A stretch of DNA of 64,000 nt. It comes from Dyella tabacisoli (lineage in GTDB: Bacteria > Pseudomonadota > Gammaproteobacteria > Xanthomonadales > Rhodanobacteraceae). The DNA lies in the NCBI RefSeq assembly GCF_003350925.1, contig NZ_KZ857173.1:434001-498000 (forward strand), written 5' to 3'. Made by a program: the position numbers and the translations under genes. Under the pieces are notes generated by a model, which saw only the letters and a list, made by a program, of their open reading frames with translations, had not been told where the DNA came from and ran no database searches. This document shows, one piece after another, positions 18,423 through 27,070 of this stretch (its first letter is position 1; every line of letters starts with the position of its first letter).

Positions 18423-18449
18423 AAAAAAGGCCGGCACAAGGCCGACCTT
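18423..18449 (-). terminator. Rho-independent terminator of the HiPIP gene
   Basis: Read on the minus strand, AAGGTCGGC and GCCGGCCTT pair (one G-U) around CTTGT, followed by six T. It lies 35 bases after the HiPIP stop. Confidence 0.8.
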
Positions 18450-18482
18450 CGCAACACTGCATAACGTTATAAGTGCGCCGAC

Positions 18483-18812
18483 TTAAGCTTTCTTTGCCGC
18501 GTGCGACACACACCAGCCCTTCGCGTTTACCGACTTACCCGGAAACAACTGGCAAGGGCCATAGCCGCTTGGACCGCCGGTGTAAAACTGACAATTGCTG
18601 CAGACGTCGCCGGCTTTACGCTTGGCACCGCCCCTGCCGGCATCCTCGACATAACCAAGCGCCTTGGCGGTCGGGTCGGATTCGGCCACATGCGGCAGAT
18701 CAGCGGCGCGCGCAAAACGCGGCAGCCCACCGATAGCGACAACCGCGGCCGTCGTGCCGACCGCTACCTTGAGAAAGCGGCGACGCGATTCAATATTTTC
18801 GTCATGCGACAT
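18483..18812 (-). CDS. High-potential iron-sulfur protein (HiPIP), Tat-exported
   Basis: Small periplasmic electron carrier of 109 residues. The N-terminus carries a twin-arginine signal ([12 protein letters not shown]) with a hydrophobic core and cleavage near ARAAD. The mature part has the four cysteines that hold the [4Fe-4S] cluster: C71, C74, C87 and C101, with the expected CSNCQFY and GWC surroundings. ATG 18812 was chosen because GGAGG stands 8 bases upstream and the Tat motif follows directly. A longer frame exists but is not needed. It probably donates electrons to a terminal oxidase or other periplasmic partner (family knowledge). It is transcribed divergently from mtnB, with about 185 bases between. 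Confidence 0.93.
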   Translation of the reverse strand: MSHDENIESRRRFLKVAVGTTAAVVAIGGLPRFARAADLPHVAESDPTAKALGYVEDAGRGGAKRKAGDVCSNCQFYTGGPSGYGPCQLFPGKSVNAKGWCVSHAAKKA

Positions 18813-18925
18813 TGGCAAAACCTCCGTCATGGATCTGCTCACCGCACCCTGCGGCGAACCTGGCCGCATGGTACGCCCGCTGCGCCAGCCCCGGCGAGAA
18901 TGGCTCGCATTCCATAGACATACTG

Positions 18926-18954
18926 TTCAGCCCGGATTTTACGGCGTGTTATAG
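18926..18954 (+). promoter_or_regulatory. Putative sigma-70 promoter of the mtnBDC operon
   Basis: TTCAGC (18926-18931) and TTATAG (18949-18954) are separated by 17 bases, giving a start near 18961, about 37 bases before the mtnB ATG. The -35 box is weak. The two palindromes that follow would lie at and just after the start site. Confidence 0.45.
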
Positions 18955-18966
18955 TCGCCCATCATT

Positions 18967-18991
18967 TGGACGTCCATTTGCACATGTGCAA
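18967..18991 (+). promoter_or_regulatory. Twin palindromes upstream of mtnB (operator candidate)
   Basis: TGGACGTCCA (18967-18976) is followed after one base by the perfect 14-base palindrome TTGCACATGTGCAA (18978-18991), seven bases before the mtnB ATG. The first contains the GACGTC core of gammaproteobacterial methionine-regulator (MetJ) boxes, but the second does not fit a tandem met box. Binding here would block the message start or ribosome access. Which regulator binds is inference. Confidence 0.5.
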
Positions 18992-18997
18992 CCCATC

Positions 18998-19645
18998 ATG
19001 AATCAGATTATTCCCCCAACAATTCCCCCCGCGCTGTTCGCCGAACGTGCCGATGCCATTGCACAAGCCGCCGCTGAGCTGGCGGCGTCCGGCTGGACAC
19101 CGGCAACCAGCAGCAATTTCTCGATGCGGCTGGATGCCGAGCATGCGGCGATTACCATTTCCGGCCGCGACAAAGGCCATCTGGGCCGCGACGACATCAT
19201 GCTGGTAGACATGCAGGGCCATGCAGTGGGCACATCGGCCCGCCCTAGTGCCGAGACCGAGCTGCATACGCAGATCTATCGCCGCTGGCCGGCAATGAAT
19301 GTGGTGCTGCACACTCACTCACGTACACAAAGCGTCGCCTCTCGCCTGTTCGCCAAAGAAGGCGCCGTTCGGCTGCAAGGCTGGGAGCTGCAGAAAGCCA
19401 TCGCCGGGCAAACCACCCATGACAGCGAATTGCTGATACCGGTATTTCCCAACACCCAGCACATGCCCGAGCTGGTCGCCCAGGTGGATGCATGGCTGGA
19501 TGCCGGCAAACCCTTGCATGCTTATCTGATCGATGGTCACGGCATCTATACCTGGGGCCGCGACATGGCCGAAACCCGCCGACATCTGGAAGCCCTGGAA
19601 TTTCTGCTGGGCTGCGAATTGGACCTGAGGAGATTATCCGCATGA
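18998..19645 (+). CDS. mtnB: Methylthioribulose-1-phosphate dehydratase
   Basis: Zinc enzyme of the class II aldolase/adducin family, 215 residues, acting in the methionine salvage pathway: it dehydrates 5-methylthioribulose-1-phosphate to the diketone. Visible features are SSNFSMR near the N-terminus, SGRDKGHLG, the metal-binding HTHSRT segment and the C-terminal [10 protein letters not shown] longer in-frame reading to 18812 overlaps the HiPIP start and lacks support. ATG 18998 begins the conserved protein. The TGA overlaps the mtnD ATG (ATGA), so translation is probably coupled. Palindromes just upstream suggest repression. Confidence 0.94.
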   Translation: MNQIIPPTIPPALFAERADAIAQAAAELAASGWTPATSSNFSMRLDAEHAAITISGRDKGHLGRDDIMLVDMQGHAVGTSARPSAETELHTQIYRRWPAMNVVLHTHSRTQSVASRLFAKEGAVRLQGWELQKAIAGQTTHDSELLIPVFPNTQHMPELVAQVDAWLDAGKPLHAYLIDGHGIYTWGRDMAETRRHLEALEFLLGCELDLRRLSA

Positions 19646-20211
19646 GCCGTCTACGTATTTACAAAGACACTCACCCCGAAGCGCCATTATCGGTACATAC
19701 CGCGCATGCCGACATCGCCAGCGAGCTGGGCAAGGCAGGCATCCGTTTCGAGCAATGGGAAGCCAGCCAACCGGTGGCGCCAGGCGCCAGCCAGGACGAA
19801 GTCATCGCGGCCTATCGGGCTGACATCGACCGGCTGATGGCCGCGGAGGGCTACCAGACTGTCGACGTCATCAGCCTGAAGCCCGATCATCCCGATCGCG
19901 CCACGCTGCGTCAGAAATTCCTCAATGAGCACGTTCACAGCGAAGACGAGGTGCGCTTCTTCGTGGCCGGTGCCGGCCAGTTCACCCTGCACATCGAAGG
20001 CAAGGTCTACGAAGTGCTGTGCGAGCAAGGTGACCTGATTGGCGTACCCGATGGCACCCGTCACTGGTTCGACATGAGCGAGGCCCCCTATTTCGTGGCG
20101 ATTCGGCTGTTTACCAACAAAGAAGGCTGGGTGGCGCAATTCACCGGCGAGGACATCGCCCAGCATTTTCCGCGCATGACGCCACGGCTGTCGGCGCCGC
20201 TCGACGCCTGA
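19642..20211 (+). CDS. mtnD: Acireductone dioxygenase
   Basis: Cupin metalloenzyme of 189 residues that oxidises acireductone to the 2-keto acid precursor of methionine (iron form) or to off-pathway products including CO (nickel form). The metal ligands are H97, H99 and E103 in [13 protein letters not shown], and H141 in DGTRHWF. The start at 19642 overlaps the mtnB stop by ATGA. GAGGAG lies 6-11 bases upstream inside mtnB. It is the second gene of mtnB-mtnD-mtnC. Confidence 0.95.
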   Translation: MSRLRIYKDTHPEAPLSVHTAHADIASELGKAGIRFEQWEASQPVAPGASQDEVIAAYRADIDRLMAAEGYQTVDVISLKPDHPDRATLRQKFLNEHVHSEDEVRFFVAGAGQFTLHIEGKVYEVLCEQGDLIGVPDGTRHWFDMSEAPYFVAIRLFTNKEGWVAQFTGEDIAQHFPRMTPRLSAPLDA

Positions 20212-20267
20212 CTTGCGCCATTTGGCGCGGCGGGTAAGCTTGCCGTATTCGTCTCACGGCAAAACCC

Positions 20268-20954
20268 ATGACTGTCATCCGCGCCATCGTCACCGATATC
20301 GAGGGCACCACCAGCTCGATCAGTTTCGTCAAAGACGTGCTGTTTCCATACGCGCGCAAGCGCTTGCCCGCCTATGTCGAGACCCATGCCGATCAACCCG
20401 ATATGCAGCATTGGTTGCACGAAGCGGCAAAAGAGGCGGGTATTGTCGAAGCCAGCCGGCAAGAAATCATTGAACTACTGCTGCGCTGGATCGACGAAGA
20501 CCGCAAATCCACCGCGCTCAAGGCCTTGCAGGGCATGATCTGGAAGGTCGGCTATGAAAACGGCGACTACCGCGCGCATATGTACCCCGAAGTCGCCGCT
20601 CGCCTGCACGCCTGGCGAGCGGACGGCCTGCATCTTTATGTGTACTCCTCCGGCTCGGTGCCCGCGCAGAAGCTGTTCTTCCATTACAGCGAAGCGGGCG
20701 ATCTGAGCCCCATGTTTGCCGGCTATTTCGATACCGAAACTGGCCCCAAGCGCGAACGCCGGTCATATGAGCAGATTGCCGAGGCCATCGGCGAACAGCC
20801 TGGGCATATCCTGTTCCTGTCCGACATCGTGGAAGAACTCGATGCCGCACGAGCGGCCGGCTTCCGTACCGGCTGGCTGTTACGCCCGCCATTGGCGATC
20901 CCGGCACAACCGACGCACCCGGCCTATGCCGACTTCGACGCCATCGAACTCTGA
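20268..20954 (+). CDS. mtnC: Enolase-phosphatase E1
   Basis: HAD-family enzyme of 228 residues that enolises and dephosphorylates 2,3-diketo-5-methylthiopentyl-1-phosphate to acireductone, the substrate of MtnD. HAD motif I appears as [10 protein letters not shown], motif II as [12 protein letters not shown] and motif III as [12 protein letters not shown], and the length is typical. It lies 56 bases after mtnD, and a small palindrome (GCGCCATTTGGCGC, 20215-20228) stands in that gap. mtnA (isomerase) and a methylthioadenosine nucleosidase or phosphorylase gene are not present in the window. Confidence 0.95.
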   Translation: MTVIRAIVTDIEGTTSSISFVKDVLFPYARKRLPAYVETHADQPDMQHWLHEAAKEAGIVEASRQEIIELLLRWIDEDRKSTALKALQGMIWKVGYENGDYRAHMYPEVAARLHAWRADGLHLYVYSSGSVPAQKLFFHYSEAGDLSPMFAGYFDTETGPKRERRSYEQIAEAIGEQPGHILFLSDIVEELDAARAAGFRTGWLLRPPLAIPAQPTHPAYADFDAIEL

Positions 20955-20971
20955 CTCGGGCAAGCCCACGC

Positions 20972-22015
20972 ATGCGTACCGCACTGACCGCCCTACTCGC
21001 CTTTGCCGCCGGTATCTTGCTGATGCTGGTGCTGTCGCACTACGCGCCGCCTGGCGAGCTTGCCGGGACAGGTCCCACCGGCACGAAAATCACCGCGCGC
21101 TCGAATCCGGCCAGCGCTGCATCCGTGGCCGATGCGGCTCATGGCGATGTCGACGGCGATGCCATGGGCAGCGACTGGCCACTGCAAGGGCTGTCACCCG
21201 AGCAGGTGATCTACGCTCAACCGCAGCTATTGCACCATGCCATCGAGCAACTTAGCCCGCGCGTGCTCAATAAGCCCAACCTCTATGTGGTGGCCTTCGC
21301 CGGCGACGGTGGCGAGGATGTGTTTCACAACGAAGCCGAATACACGTCGAAGTTGTTTGCCGGCCGCTTCGGTGCCACTGCGCATACCTTGGTGCTGGAA
21401 AATCACCCGACCACCCTCAGCACGCGCCCGCTGGCGACCTGGAGCAACCTGGAAAACGCACTCGACAGCCTGAGCAGCGTGATGAAGCCGGATGAAGACA
21501 TCTTGATGCTTTATCTCACCACCCACGGCGACGAAGAACACAACCTGTTGATCGATATGGATCCCCTGCCCCTCGATCAGATAGGTGCCGCGGACCTTGC
21601 CGAGATTTTTAAGAAACACCCTTTCCGATGGAAAGTCGTGGTGGTCAACGCCTGCTATTCCGGCGGTTTTGTACCCACATTGCGCGGCCCGAACACCTTG
21701 GTGATGACGGCCGCGCGCACTGATCGCAGCTCATTTGGTTGCGGCAGTGACTCGGACATTACCTATTTCGGCAAAGCCTGGCTGACCTATGCGCTGAACC
21801 GCACCCCGGACTTTATCGAGGCCTTCAAACAAGCCAGCGGTCAAATCGCACAGTGGGAACAAAAAGATCAGCTCGTCCCCTCCGAGCCACAAATTGACGT
21901 CGGCACCGGCATTGCCGAGCAGCTAGCGCAATGGCGCAAAAGCATCACACCCGGACCAGCGGTGCCGTTTACGCCGGCAAAGCCGATGCAACATCCAGGC
22001 GCAAATACCCCTTAA
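20972..22015 (+). CDS. Membrane-anchored C13 (legumain-like) cysteine peptidase
   Basis: Protein of 347 residues with one N-terminal hydrophobic segment (about 5-23), probably a signal anchor that places the catalytic part in the periplasm. The caspase/legumain fold is marked by the catalytic histidine H185 in LYLTTHGDEE and cysteine C228 in VVNACYSGGF, plus YVVAFAGDGGEDVF at the first strand. Family C13 peptidases in bacteria are poorly studied, and the substrate is unknown. It starts 17 bases after mtnC and could share its transcript, though no functional link is obvious. It converges on hisIE. Confidence 0.85.
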   Translation: MRTALTALLAFAAGILLMLVLSHYAPPGELAGTGPTGTKITARSNPASAASVADAAHGDVDGDAMGSDWPLQGLSPEQVIYAQPQLLHHAIEQLSPRVLNKPNLYVVAFAGDGGEDVFHNEAEYTSKLFAGRFGATAHTLVLENHPTTLSTRPLATWSNLENALDSLSSVMKPDEDILMLYLTTHGDEEHNLLIDMDPLPLDQIGAADLAEIFKKHPFRWKVVVVNACYSGGFVPTLRGPNTLVMTAARTDRSSFGCGSDSDITYFGKAWLTYALNRTPDFIEAFKQASGQIAQWEQKDQLVPSEPQIDVGTGIAEQLAQWRKSITPGPAVPFTPAKPMQHPGANTP

Positions 22016-22069
22016 GCGCCTTGCGCACGGTTTTTGCAGCGGACGTACGCTGCTGGGGAGAGAGGCAAA

Positions 22070-22090
22070 CGCCCCACGCCTTCAGGGGCG
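22070..22090 (-). terminator. Hairpin over the hisIE stop (end of his operon)
   Basis: On the minus strand CGCCCC pairs with GGGGCG around a 9-base loop that contains the hisIE TGA, followed by TTTGCC. The T-run is short, so this is a weak terminator call. Confidence 0.4.
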
Positions 22091-22759
22091 CTCAGCGTGC
22101 CGTTCTGCCAGCACTGCGGCAACATCCGCCAGTCCTAAACCACGAGCCCGCAGCAGCACCGTAAGGTGAAAAACCAGATCGGCAGCCTCGCCAAGCAGCT
22201 CCGCATCCTCTTGAGTTACCGCAGCCAGCGCTGTTTCCACACCTTCCTCACCCACCTTTTGCGCCATGCGACGGATACCGCCGTCGAACAGGCTGGTGGT
22301 GTAGCTGCCGGCGGGTCGCTCGCTATAGCGGTGTGCAACTAAGGCATCGAGCTCGGCCAGAAAACCCAACGGCGGACGCACCGTTGCGCTCTCGCCAAAG
22401 CAACTCGATGTACCTCGATGACAGGTCGGTCCGTGCGGCTCGGCTTGAATCAGCAAGGTGTCGGCATCGCAATCCATGCGAACGGATTTCAGCACGAGCG
22501 TGTGGCCTGAACTTTCGCCCTTGGTCCACAAGCGCTGTTTGCTGCGGCTGTAAAACGTGACATGACCGCTGCTCTGCGTTTGCGTCAGCGCTTGGGCGTT
22601 CATATAGCCAAGCATCAGCACTTCGCCGCTTAGCCAATGCTGCACGATCGCCGGCAACAAGCCATCGCCTTTCGCCCAATCCAGATCTAATTTGGTCTGG
22701 TCTAATTTGGTCAGATCAGACTCGGCGAGCTGTGGGGGGGGGGTATGTACGTCGCTCAT
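22082..22759 (-). CDS. hisI: Bifunctional phosphoribosyl-AMP cyclohydrolase / phosphoribosyl-ATP pyrophosphatase
   Basis: Also written hisIE. This cytoplasmic enzyme of 225 residues does steps two and three of histidine synthesis. The HisI half (about 27-130) shows LMLGYMN, KGESSGH, the metal-binding DCDAD stretch and CHRGTSSCF. The HisE half (about 135-225) shows LFDGGIRRMAQKVGEEGVETALAA. It is the last gene of the his operon, 40 bases after hisF. The first 25 residues are odd: codons 6-9 are made of a run of ten C (THR-PRO-PRO-PRO), and residues 14-26 form a five-residue repeat (LTK-LDQTK-LDLDW) from 15-base DNA units. A one-base slip in the C10 run would destroy the frame before any catalytic residue. 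Confidence 0.96.
   Translation of the reverse strand: MSDVHTPPPQLAESDLTKLDQTKLDLDWAKGDGLLPAIVQHWLSGEVLMLGYMNAQALTQTQSSGHVTFYSRSKQRLWTKGESSGHTLVLKSVRMDCDADTLLIQAEPHGPTCHRGTSSCFGESATVRPPLGFLAELDALVAHRYSERPAGSYTTSLFDGGIRRMAQKVGEEGVETALAAVTQEDAELLGEAADLVFHLTVLLRARGLGLADVAAVLAERHAERP
22686..22715 (-). repeat. Two 15-bp near-identical units in the 5' end of hisIE
   Basis: TCTAATTTGGTCTGG and TCTAATTTGGTCAGA (plus strand) are adjacent and in frame, adding LDQTK-type residues to the HisIE N-terminus. A decayed third unit follows at 22716-22725. Confidence 0.7.
22734..22743 (-). repeat. Ten-base homopolymer (C10 in hisIE coding strand)
   Basis: Ten G in a row on the plus strand, that is C10 in codons 6-9 of hisIE. 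Tracts of this length are prone to slipped-strand length change. The frame is intact in this sequence. Confidence 0.85.
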
Positions 22760-22799
22760 CGCTGAAGTCCTGACCTGGTCTTATCCGCTGTGTACACAC

Positions 22800-23570
22800 T
22801 CATAAACGCACCTCGATACCTTGCTTGCGTAGATAGCTCTTGAGCGCCGGAATCGCGATGGCGCCGGAATGGAACACGCTGGCGGCCAGCGCGCCGTCCA
22901 CATCGGCGTCGGCAAAGGCATCGCGAAAATGCTCCGGTAATCCAGCGCCGCCAGAGGCGATCAACGGAACCTGACAGACCGCGCGGGCCACTTCGAGCTG
23001 CTCCAGATCGTACCCTTGGCGCACGCCATCGCTCCCCATGCAATTGAGCACGATCTCGCCGGCGCCGCGCTGCTGTACTTCGCACATCCAATCGAGCGTG
23101 CTGCGCGCCAGTGCCTGAGTACGCGAAGGGTCACCGGTGTACTGACGCACCCGCCATATCCCATCGTCGTCACGCAGGCTATCGATGCCGACGACCACGC
23201 ATTGCACACCAAACGCGGCCGCCAGTTCATCGATCAATCCGGGCCGCTCAAGCGCTGGCGAATTCACTGAAATCTTGTCGGCACCGGCATGTAACACGCT
23301 ACGCGCCTGCTCTACATTGCGAATACCACCGGCAACACAAAACGGGATATCGATAACGCGCGCCACGCGTTCCACCCAGGCACGATCCACGCTGCGTTCC
23401 TGCGGACTGGCGGTGATGTCGTAGAACACCAGCTCATCGGCGCCTTCATCGCGATAGCGCATCGCCAGGTCGACGATTTCGCCCATCACCACGTGATCGC
23501 GAAAACGCACGCCCTTGACCACCTTGCCGTCACGGACGTCTAAACAAGGGATGATGCGTCGGCTCAACAT
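22800..23570 (-). CDS. hisF: Imidazole glycerol phosphate synthase, cyclase subunit
   Basis: TIM-barrel subunit of 256 residues that uses ammonia from HisH to make imidazole glycerol phosphate and AICAR from PRFAR. The N-terminus [15 protein letters not shown] carries the first catalytic aspartate. Further motifs are [28 protein letters not shown] and LIASGGAG. Start 23570 was chosen at [11 protein letters not shown]. The longer frame upstream is only the shadow of hisA, with which it overlaps by 7 bases. It forms a heterodimer with HisH, encoded two genes upstream. Confidence 0.97.
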   Translation of the reverse strand: MLSRRIIPCLDVRDGKVVKGVRFRDHVVMGEIVDLAMRYRDEGADELVFYDITASPQERSVDRAWVERVARVIDIPFCVAGGIRNVEQARSVLHAGADKISVNSPALERPGLIDELAAAFGVQCVVVGIDSLRDDDGIWRVRQYTGDPSRTQALARSTLDWMCEVQQRGAGEIVLNCMGSDGVRQGYDLEQLEVARAVCQVPLIASGGAGLPEHFRDAFADADVDGALAASVFHSGAIAIPALKSYLRKQGIEVRL

Positions 23571-24307
23571 ATCAATGCATCCTGCAAGGTGAAACGACCT
23601 TCCAGCAGCGCACGCCCAAGAATCACCGCTCGAGCGCCGGCCTCCCGCGCAGCACGAATATCGTCCAGCGAACGCACCCCACCGGACGCCTGCACTGCCA
23701 TGTGCGGAACCGTGGCAGACAAATGGCGATAAAGATCGAGATTGAACCCGGCCAGCATGCCATCGCGGTCGATGTCGGTGCACAGCAAATGGCCTGCGCC
23801 TCGACTGGCATACCAAGGCGCCAGCTCGTCCAGGGTGCGCGCTTCCAGCTCGGTCCAGCCGGCGCTGGGCAAAGCCCAGCGACCATCGATACGACGAGTA
23901 TCGAGTGCGATAGTCAAACGCTCTGTTCCGTACGTCGCCAGCCATCCCGCTACCAGCTCAGGCTCACGAATAGCCACACTACCCAGCACCACTCGGCTTA
24001 CGCCGGCATTGAACAAGCGCTGCACATCATCCTCGCCACGCACACCGCCACCTGCCTGAATCTGCATGCCGCTTGAGGCGATCGACTCGATCACCGCAAG
24101 GTTGTCGAGACTACCCGAGCGAGCGCCATCCAGATCAACCAGATGCAGCCAACGCGCACCGGCATCGGCATAGCTTTGCGCCAACTCGCGCGGGTCGGTC
24201 GCATAAATCGTTTGCTGCGCGTAATCGCCTTGCTTCAACCGCACTACGCGGCCATTGCGCAGGTCAATCGCGGGGATCACCACAAATGTCATCGCTGAAG
24301 ATGTCAT
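23564..24307 (-). CDS. hisA: ProFAR isomerase
   Basis: TIM-barrel enzyme of 247 residues that isomerises ProFAR to PRFAR. It shows the conserved phosphate-binding and catalytic segments: [20 protein letters not shown] near the start, [24 protein letters not shown] and [12 protein letters not shown]. Start 24307 gives an ATGA overlap with the hisH stop, and a second ATG at 24292 is closer to the conserved MxVIPAIDL start. Neither has a clear ribosome site, so translation is probably coupled to hisH. It overlaps hisF by 7 bases. Confidence 0.97.
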   Translation of the reverse strand: MTSSAMTFVVIPAIDLRNGRVVRLKQGDYAQQTIYATDPRELAQSYADAGARWLHLVDLDGARSGSLDNLAVIESIASSGMQIQAGGGVRGEDDVQRLFNAGVSRVVLGSVAIREPELVAGWLATYGTERLTIALDTRRIDGRWALPSAGWTELEARTLDELAPWYASRGAGHLLCTDIDRDGMLAGFNLDLYRHLSATVPHMAVQASGGVRSLDDIRAAREAGARAVILGRALLEGRFTLQDALIC

Positions 24308-24894
24308 AGCACTAGAAAATTCTTGAGGAGTTTGGCGCCGACTTCGGCCGAACGCTCGGGGTGAAACTGCATGCCATAAAAATTATCGTGCGCGATCACG
24401 GCAGAGAACTCGCCACCATAGTCGGCCGTGACCAGGGTGTAGTCACCCACAGGCACCGCATAGCTGTGCACAAAGTAGGCCCAATCCTTTTCGCTCAACC
24501 CGCTCAGCAATGGATGAGGTTTCCGCACGCGCAGTTGGTTCCAGCCCATATGCGGCACGCGCATGCCCGGCGCTTCGACAAAGCGTTGCACATGGGCGGG
24601 AATCAGCCCGAGGCAATCGACTTCAGCTTCTTCCGAACGCCTGCATAGCAACTGCATACCCAGACAGACACCGAGTACCGGCTGCGTCAACGAGCGCATC
24701 AGCTCGACCAGACCCAGTTCGTGCAAACGCGCCATACCGGGGCCGGCAGCACCGACACCGGGCAAGATCACTTTGTCGGCCGCACGAATCAGTGCGGCAT
24801 CCGCCGTCAGTTCGGCATCCACCCCAAGCCGTTGCAGTGCATAGCGCACCGAGCCGATATTGGTGCCGCCGGCATCCACTAAGACCACGGCCAT
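24304..24894 (-). CDS. hisH: Imidazole glycerol phosphate synthase, glutamine amidotransferase subunit
   Basis: Class I glutaminase of 196 residues that feeds ammonia to HisF. The nucleophile cysteine is in GVCLGMQLL, and the catalytic histidine and glutamate are in GMQFHPERS. The start at 24894 shares one base with the hisB stop (TAATG), and a longer in-frame reading to 25047 lies wholly inside hisB and was rejected. Order hisB-H-A-F is the common gammaproteobacterial core. Confidence 0.97.
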   Translation of the reverse strand: MAVVLVDAGGTNIGSVRYALQRLGVDAELTADAALIRAADKVILPGVGAAGPGMARLHELGLVELMRSLTQPVLGVCLGMQLLCRRSEEAEVDCLGLIPAHVQRFVEAPGMRVPHMGWNQLRVRKPHPLLSGLSEKDWAYFVHSYAVPVGDYTLVTADYGGEFSAVIAHDNFYGMQFHPERSAEVGAKLLKNFLVL

Positions 24895-25973
24895 TACAGC
24901 GCGCCCTTCGTACTGGGAAGCTCGCTCCCTTCGCGACGGAACGCCTGGCGCAATGTACGCGCGACCACTTTGAAACAGGCCTCCACCATGTGATGCGCAT
25001 TCTCTCCGCGCACGGCCAAATGCAGATTGGCGCCCAAGGTCTCGCATAACGAACGGAAAAAATGCGGCACCAGCTCGGTGGGTACTTCACCTACGCGCTC
25101 GCGCGGAAAGCTGCCCTCGAACACGAAGTACGGCCGACCGGACAAATCCAATGCAGCACTGGCTTGCGCCTCGTCCATCGGCAAGGTGAATCCATAGCGA
25201 CCAATGCCACGTTTGTCGCCCAGCGCTTGTTTCAATGCCTGACCGAGAGCCAGTGCGCAGTCTTCGATCGTGTGGTGCTCGTCGATATGAGTGTCGCCGT
25301 CGCAGTTCAACTCCAAGGCAAAACCGCCGTGCTTGCCGATCTGTTCCAGCATATGGTCGAAGAAACCGATGCCGGTATGCGCTTTGGGCTCGGCGATTCG
25401 ATCCAGATCCACGTTGACGGTGATACGGGTTTCCTTGGTGTTGCGCACGATGGTCGCAGTACGTGGCGCATCGAGCATACGGTGCGCGATCTCGCTCCAG
25501 CCGATGCCTGGCAGCCCTACACCCGGCAAACCTACGCGAAAGCCGCGCACGCCCATATTGGCGGCAAACTGCAAGTCGGTATCGCGGTCGCCGACCATCG
25601 CCGATGCCGTGCGGCTCCAACCATCGTCGGCAAGATAGTGGCGCAGCATGCCCACGCCAGGTTTGCGCGTATCCAGGCCATCCTGCGGAAAACTGCGGTC
25701 GATCAACACCTCGTGAAAACGAACACCCTGCGACGCAAAAATACGCATGAGCAAGGCATGCGGACCGGCGAAATGCGCCTCTGGAAAACGGTCCGTACCG
25801 AGACCGTCCTGATTGGTCACCATCACCAGTTCATAGCCGCTGCTGACAAAGCGCTGCAATGCGGCGACGACATCGGGTAGCAACGCCAGCTTTTCATAGC
25901 TGTCGATCTGTTCGTCCGCCGGCTCTTCGATCAGGCAACCGTCGCGATCGACAAAAAGTATCTTGCGACTCAT
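24894..25973 (-). CDS. hisB: Bifunctional histidinol-phosphatase / imidazoleglycerol-phosphate dehydratase
   Basis: Two-domain enzyme of 359 residues as in enterobacteria and xanthomonads. The N-terminal HAD phosphatase (about 1-165) has [28 protein letters not shown] and a [10 protein letters not shown] loop. The C-terminal dehydratase (about 170-359) has [16 protein letters not shown], the metal-binding [14 protein letters not shown] and a second HHMVEA motif. The ATG overlaps the hisC stop (ATGA) and the TAA overlaps hisH by one base. A five-residue repeat precedes it, at the hisC 3' end. Confidence 0.97.
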   Translation of the reverse strand: MSRKILFVDRDGCLIEEPADEQIDSYEKLALLPDVVAALQRFVSSGYELVMVTNQDGLGTDRFPEAHFAGPHALLMRIFASQGVRFHEVLIDRSFPQDGLDTRKPGVGMLRHYLADDGWSRTASAMVGDRDTDLQFAANMGVRGFRVGLPGVGLPGIGWSEIAHRMLDAPRTATIVRNTKETRITVNVDLDRIAEPKAHTGIGFFDHMLEQIGKHGGFALELNCDGDTHIDEHHTIEDCALALGQALKQALGDKRGIGRYGFTLPMDEAQASAALDLSGRPYFVFEGSFPRERVGEVPTELVPHFFRSLCETLGANLHLAVRGENAHHMVEACFKVVARTLRQAFRREGSELPSTKGAL

Positions 25974-27070
25974 ATCGCATCTCCTTGTAGAGCCTGCTCG
26001 TGTAAAACCGGCTCTTGCAATACCTGCAATACGCGCGCGTTTTCCTCCGCCGTGCCCATGGTGATGCGCAACGCATCGCCGAGATTGGGATAACGCTGCA
26101 CATTGCGCACGACGATGCCGGCCGCAAGCAGACGCTGGTACACCGCCGCAGCCTGCTCAAAACGAACGGCGAGAAAATTCGCCTGCGAAGGCAATACTTC
26201 GCGCACACCGGGTAGGTCGCGCAATGCCTCGGTCATCCGCATGCGCTGCTCGCGCACGATGCGCACATGTTCGTGAGCACGGTCTTTACCAACAGGCGAT
26301 AACGCCTCTAGCGCCGCCGCCACGCATGGCAGAGGCAGCGGATACGGTGGAATGATTCGCCGCAACAAAGCGATCACCTCGGCATTCGCCAGCAGGCAGC
26401 CAATGCGTGCACCGGCCAAGGCCCACGCCTTGGACAAGGTACGCAGCACAGCGAGGTGCTCATAACGCTCGATCAGATCCGATACGCTGCCGTCCTCGCC
26501 CGCATCGACAAATTCGATATAGGCCTCGTCCACTACCAGCAGGGCCTTGCCGGTCAGGGCTGCAGCCAATCGCTCGATGCTTGCCCGTGGTATCGGCCGT
26601 CCACTCGGATTGTTCGGTGTGCAAACGAAAACCAGCTTGACGGACGGGGTCAGTGCCGCCAGCACAGCATCCACATCAAGTGTGAAATCGGCCGTCAACG
26701 CCACTTCGACCACGGCGGCGTTCTGGATCCGCGCACAGACCGCATACATGCCAAAGGTCGGCGGCTGAATCAGGATCGCGTCCTCGCCGGCGCGGCAAAA
26801 CGCGCGGACTAAAAGATCGATGGCTTCGTCGCTGCCGCGACCGATCAATAGCTGCTCGTGACGCACGCCATAAAGACTTGCCAATGCCTCGACCAAGGCC
26901 GCCGGCTGCGGCTCGGGATAGCGATTACAACCCTGCCCTGCTTCGCCTGACGGTGCCCAGGCCGATTCATTCGCATTGAGAAAAACCTGCCCACCGCTGG
27001 CCTCCATCCGTGCGGAGGAATACGGCTGCATGGCGCGGATCTCCGGCCGTGCAAGATCAAGCACACTCAT
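25970..27070 (-). CDS. hisC: Histidinol-phosphate aminotransferase
   Basis: PLP-dependent class II aminotransferase of 366 residues that makes histidinol phosphate from imidazole acetol phosphate and glutamate. Motifs include [45 protein letters not shown] and the PLP-lysine loop [16 protein letters not shown]. The ATG at 27070 overlaps the hisD TGA (ATGA). The frame open upstream to 27202 lies inside hisD. The C-terminus reads [15 protein letters not shown], a five-residue repeat made by 15-base units. Confidence 0.97.
   Translation of the reverse strand: MSVLDLARPEIRAMQPYSSARMEASGGQVFLNANESAWAPSGEAGQGCNRYPEPQPAALVEALASLYGVRHEQLLIGRGSDEAIDLLVRAFCRAGEDAILIQPPTFGMYAVCARIQNAAVVEVALTADFTLDVDAVLAALTPSVKLVFVCTPNNPSGRPIPRASIERLAAALTGKALLVVDEAYIEFVDAGEDGSVSDLIERYEHLAVLRTLSKAWALAGARIGCLLANAEVIALLRRIIPPYPLPLPCVAAALEALSPVGKDRAHEHVRIVREQRMRMTEALRDLPGVREVLPSQANFLAVRFEQAAAVYQRLLAAGIVVRNVQRYPNLGDALRITMGTAEENARVLQVLQEPVLHEQALQGDAI
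25979..26032 (-). repeat. 15-bp degenerate tandem array at the hisC 3' end
   Basis: Units (plus strand) ATCTCCTTGTAGAGC, CTGCTCGTGTAAAAC, CGGCTCTTGCAATAC and a partial CTGCAATAC. Similarity is modest but the phase is exact: the translation shows the period as [15 protein letters not shown] just before the hisC stop and the hisB start. Confidence 0.6.

Noticed and set aside
18148-18513. 121-codon minus frame in the gap before the HiPIP gene
   Set aside because: It runs through the HiPIP terminator and the 18195-18230 hairpin, overlaps the HiPIP stop, and reads as arginine-rich noise.
18812-18997. N-terminal extension of mtnB to 18812
   Set aside because: It crosses the predicted promoter and both palindromes and is not family-like; the conserved protein begins at 18998.
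22685-22725. His operon attenuator or leader peptide
   Set aside because: The repeat lies inside hisIE, and the true operon leader (about 25 bases) has no run of histidine codons.
23571-23945. N-terminal extension of hisF
   Set aside because: Lies inside hisA in another frame; the conserved HisF start is at 23570.
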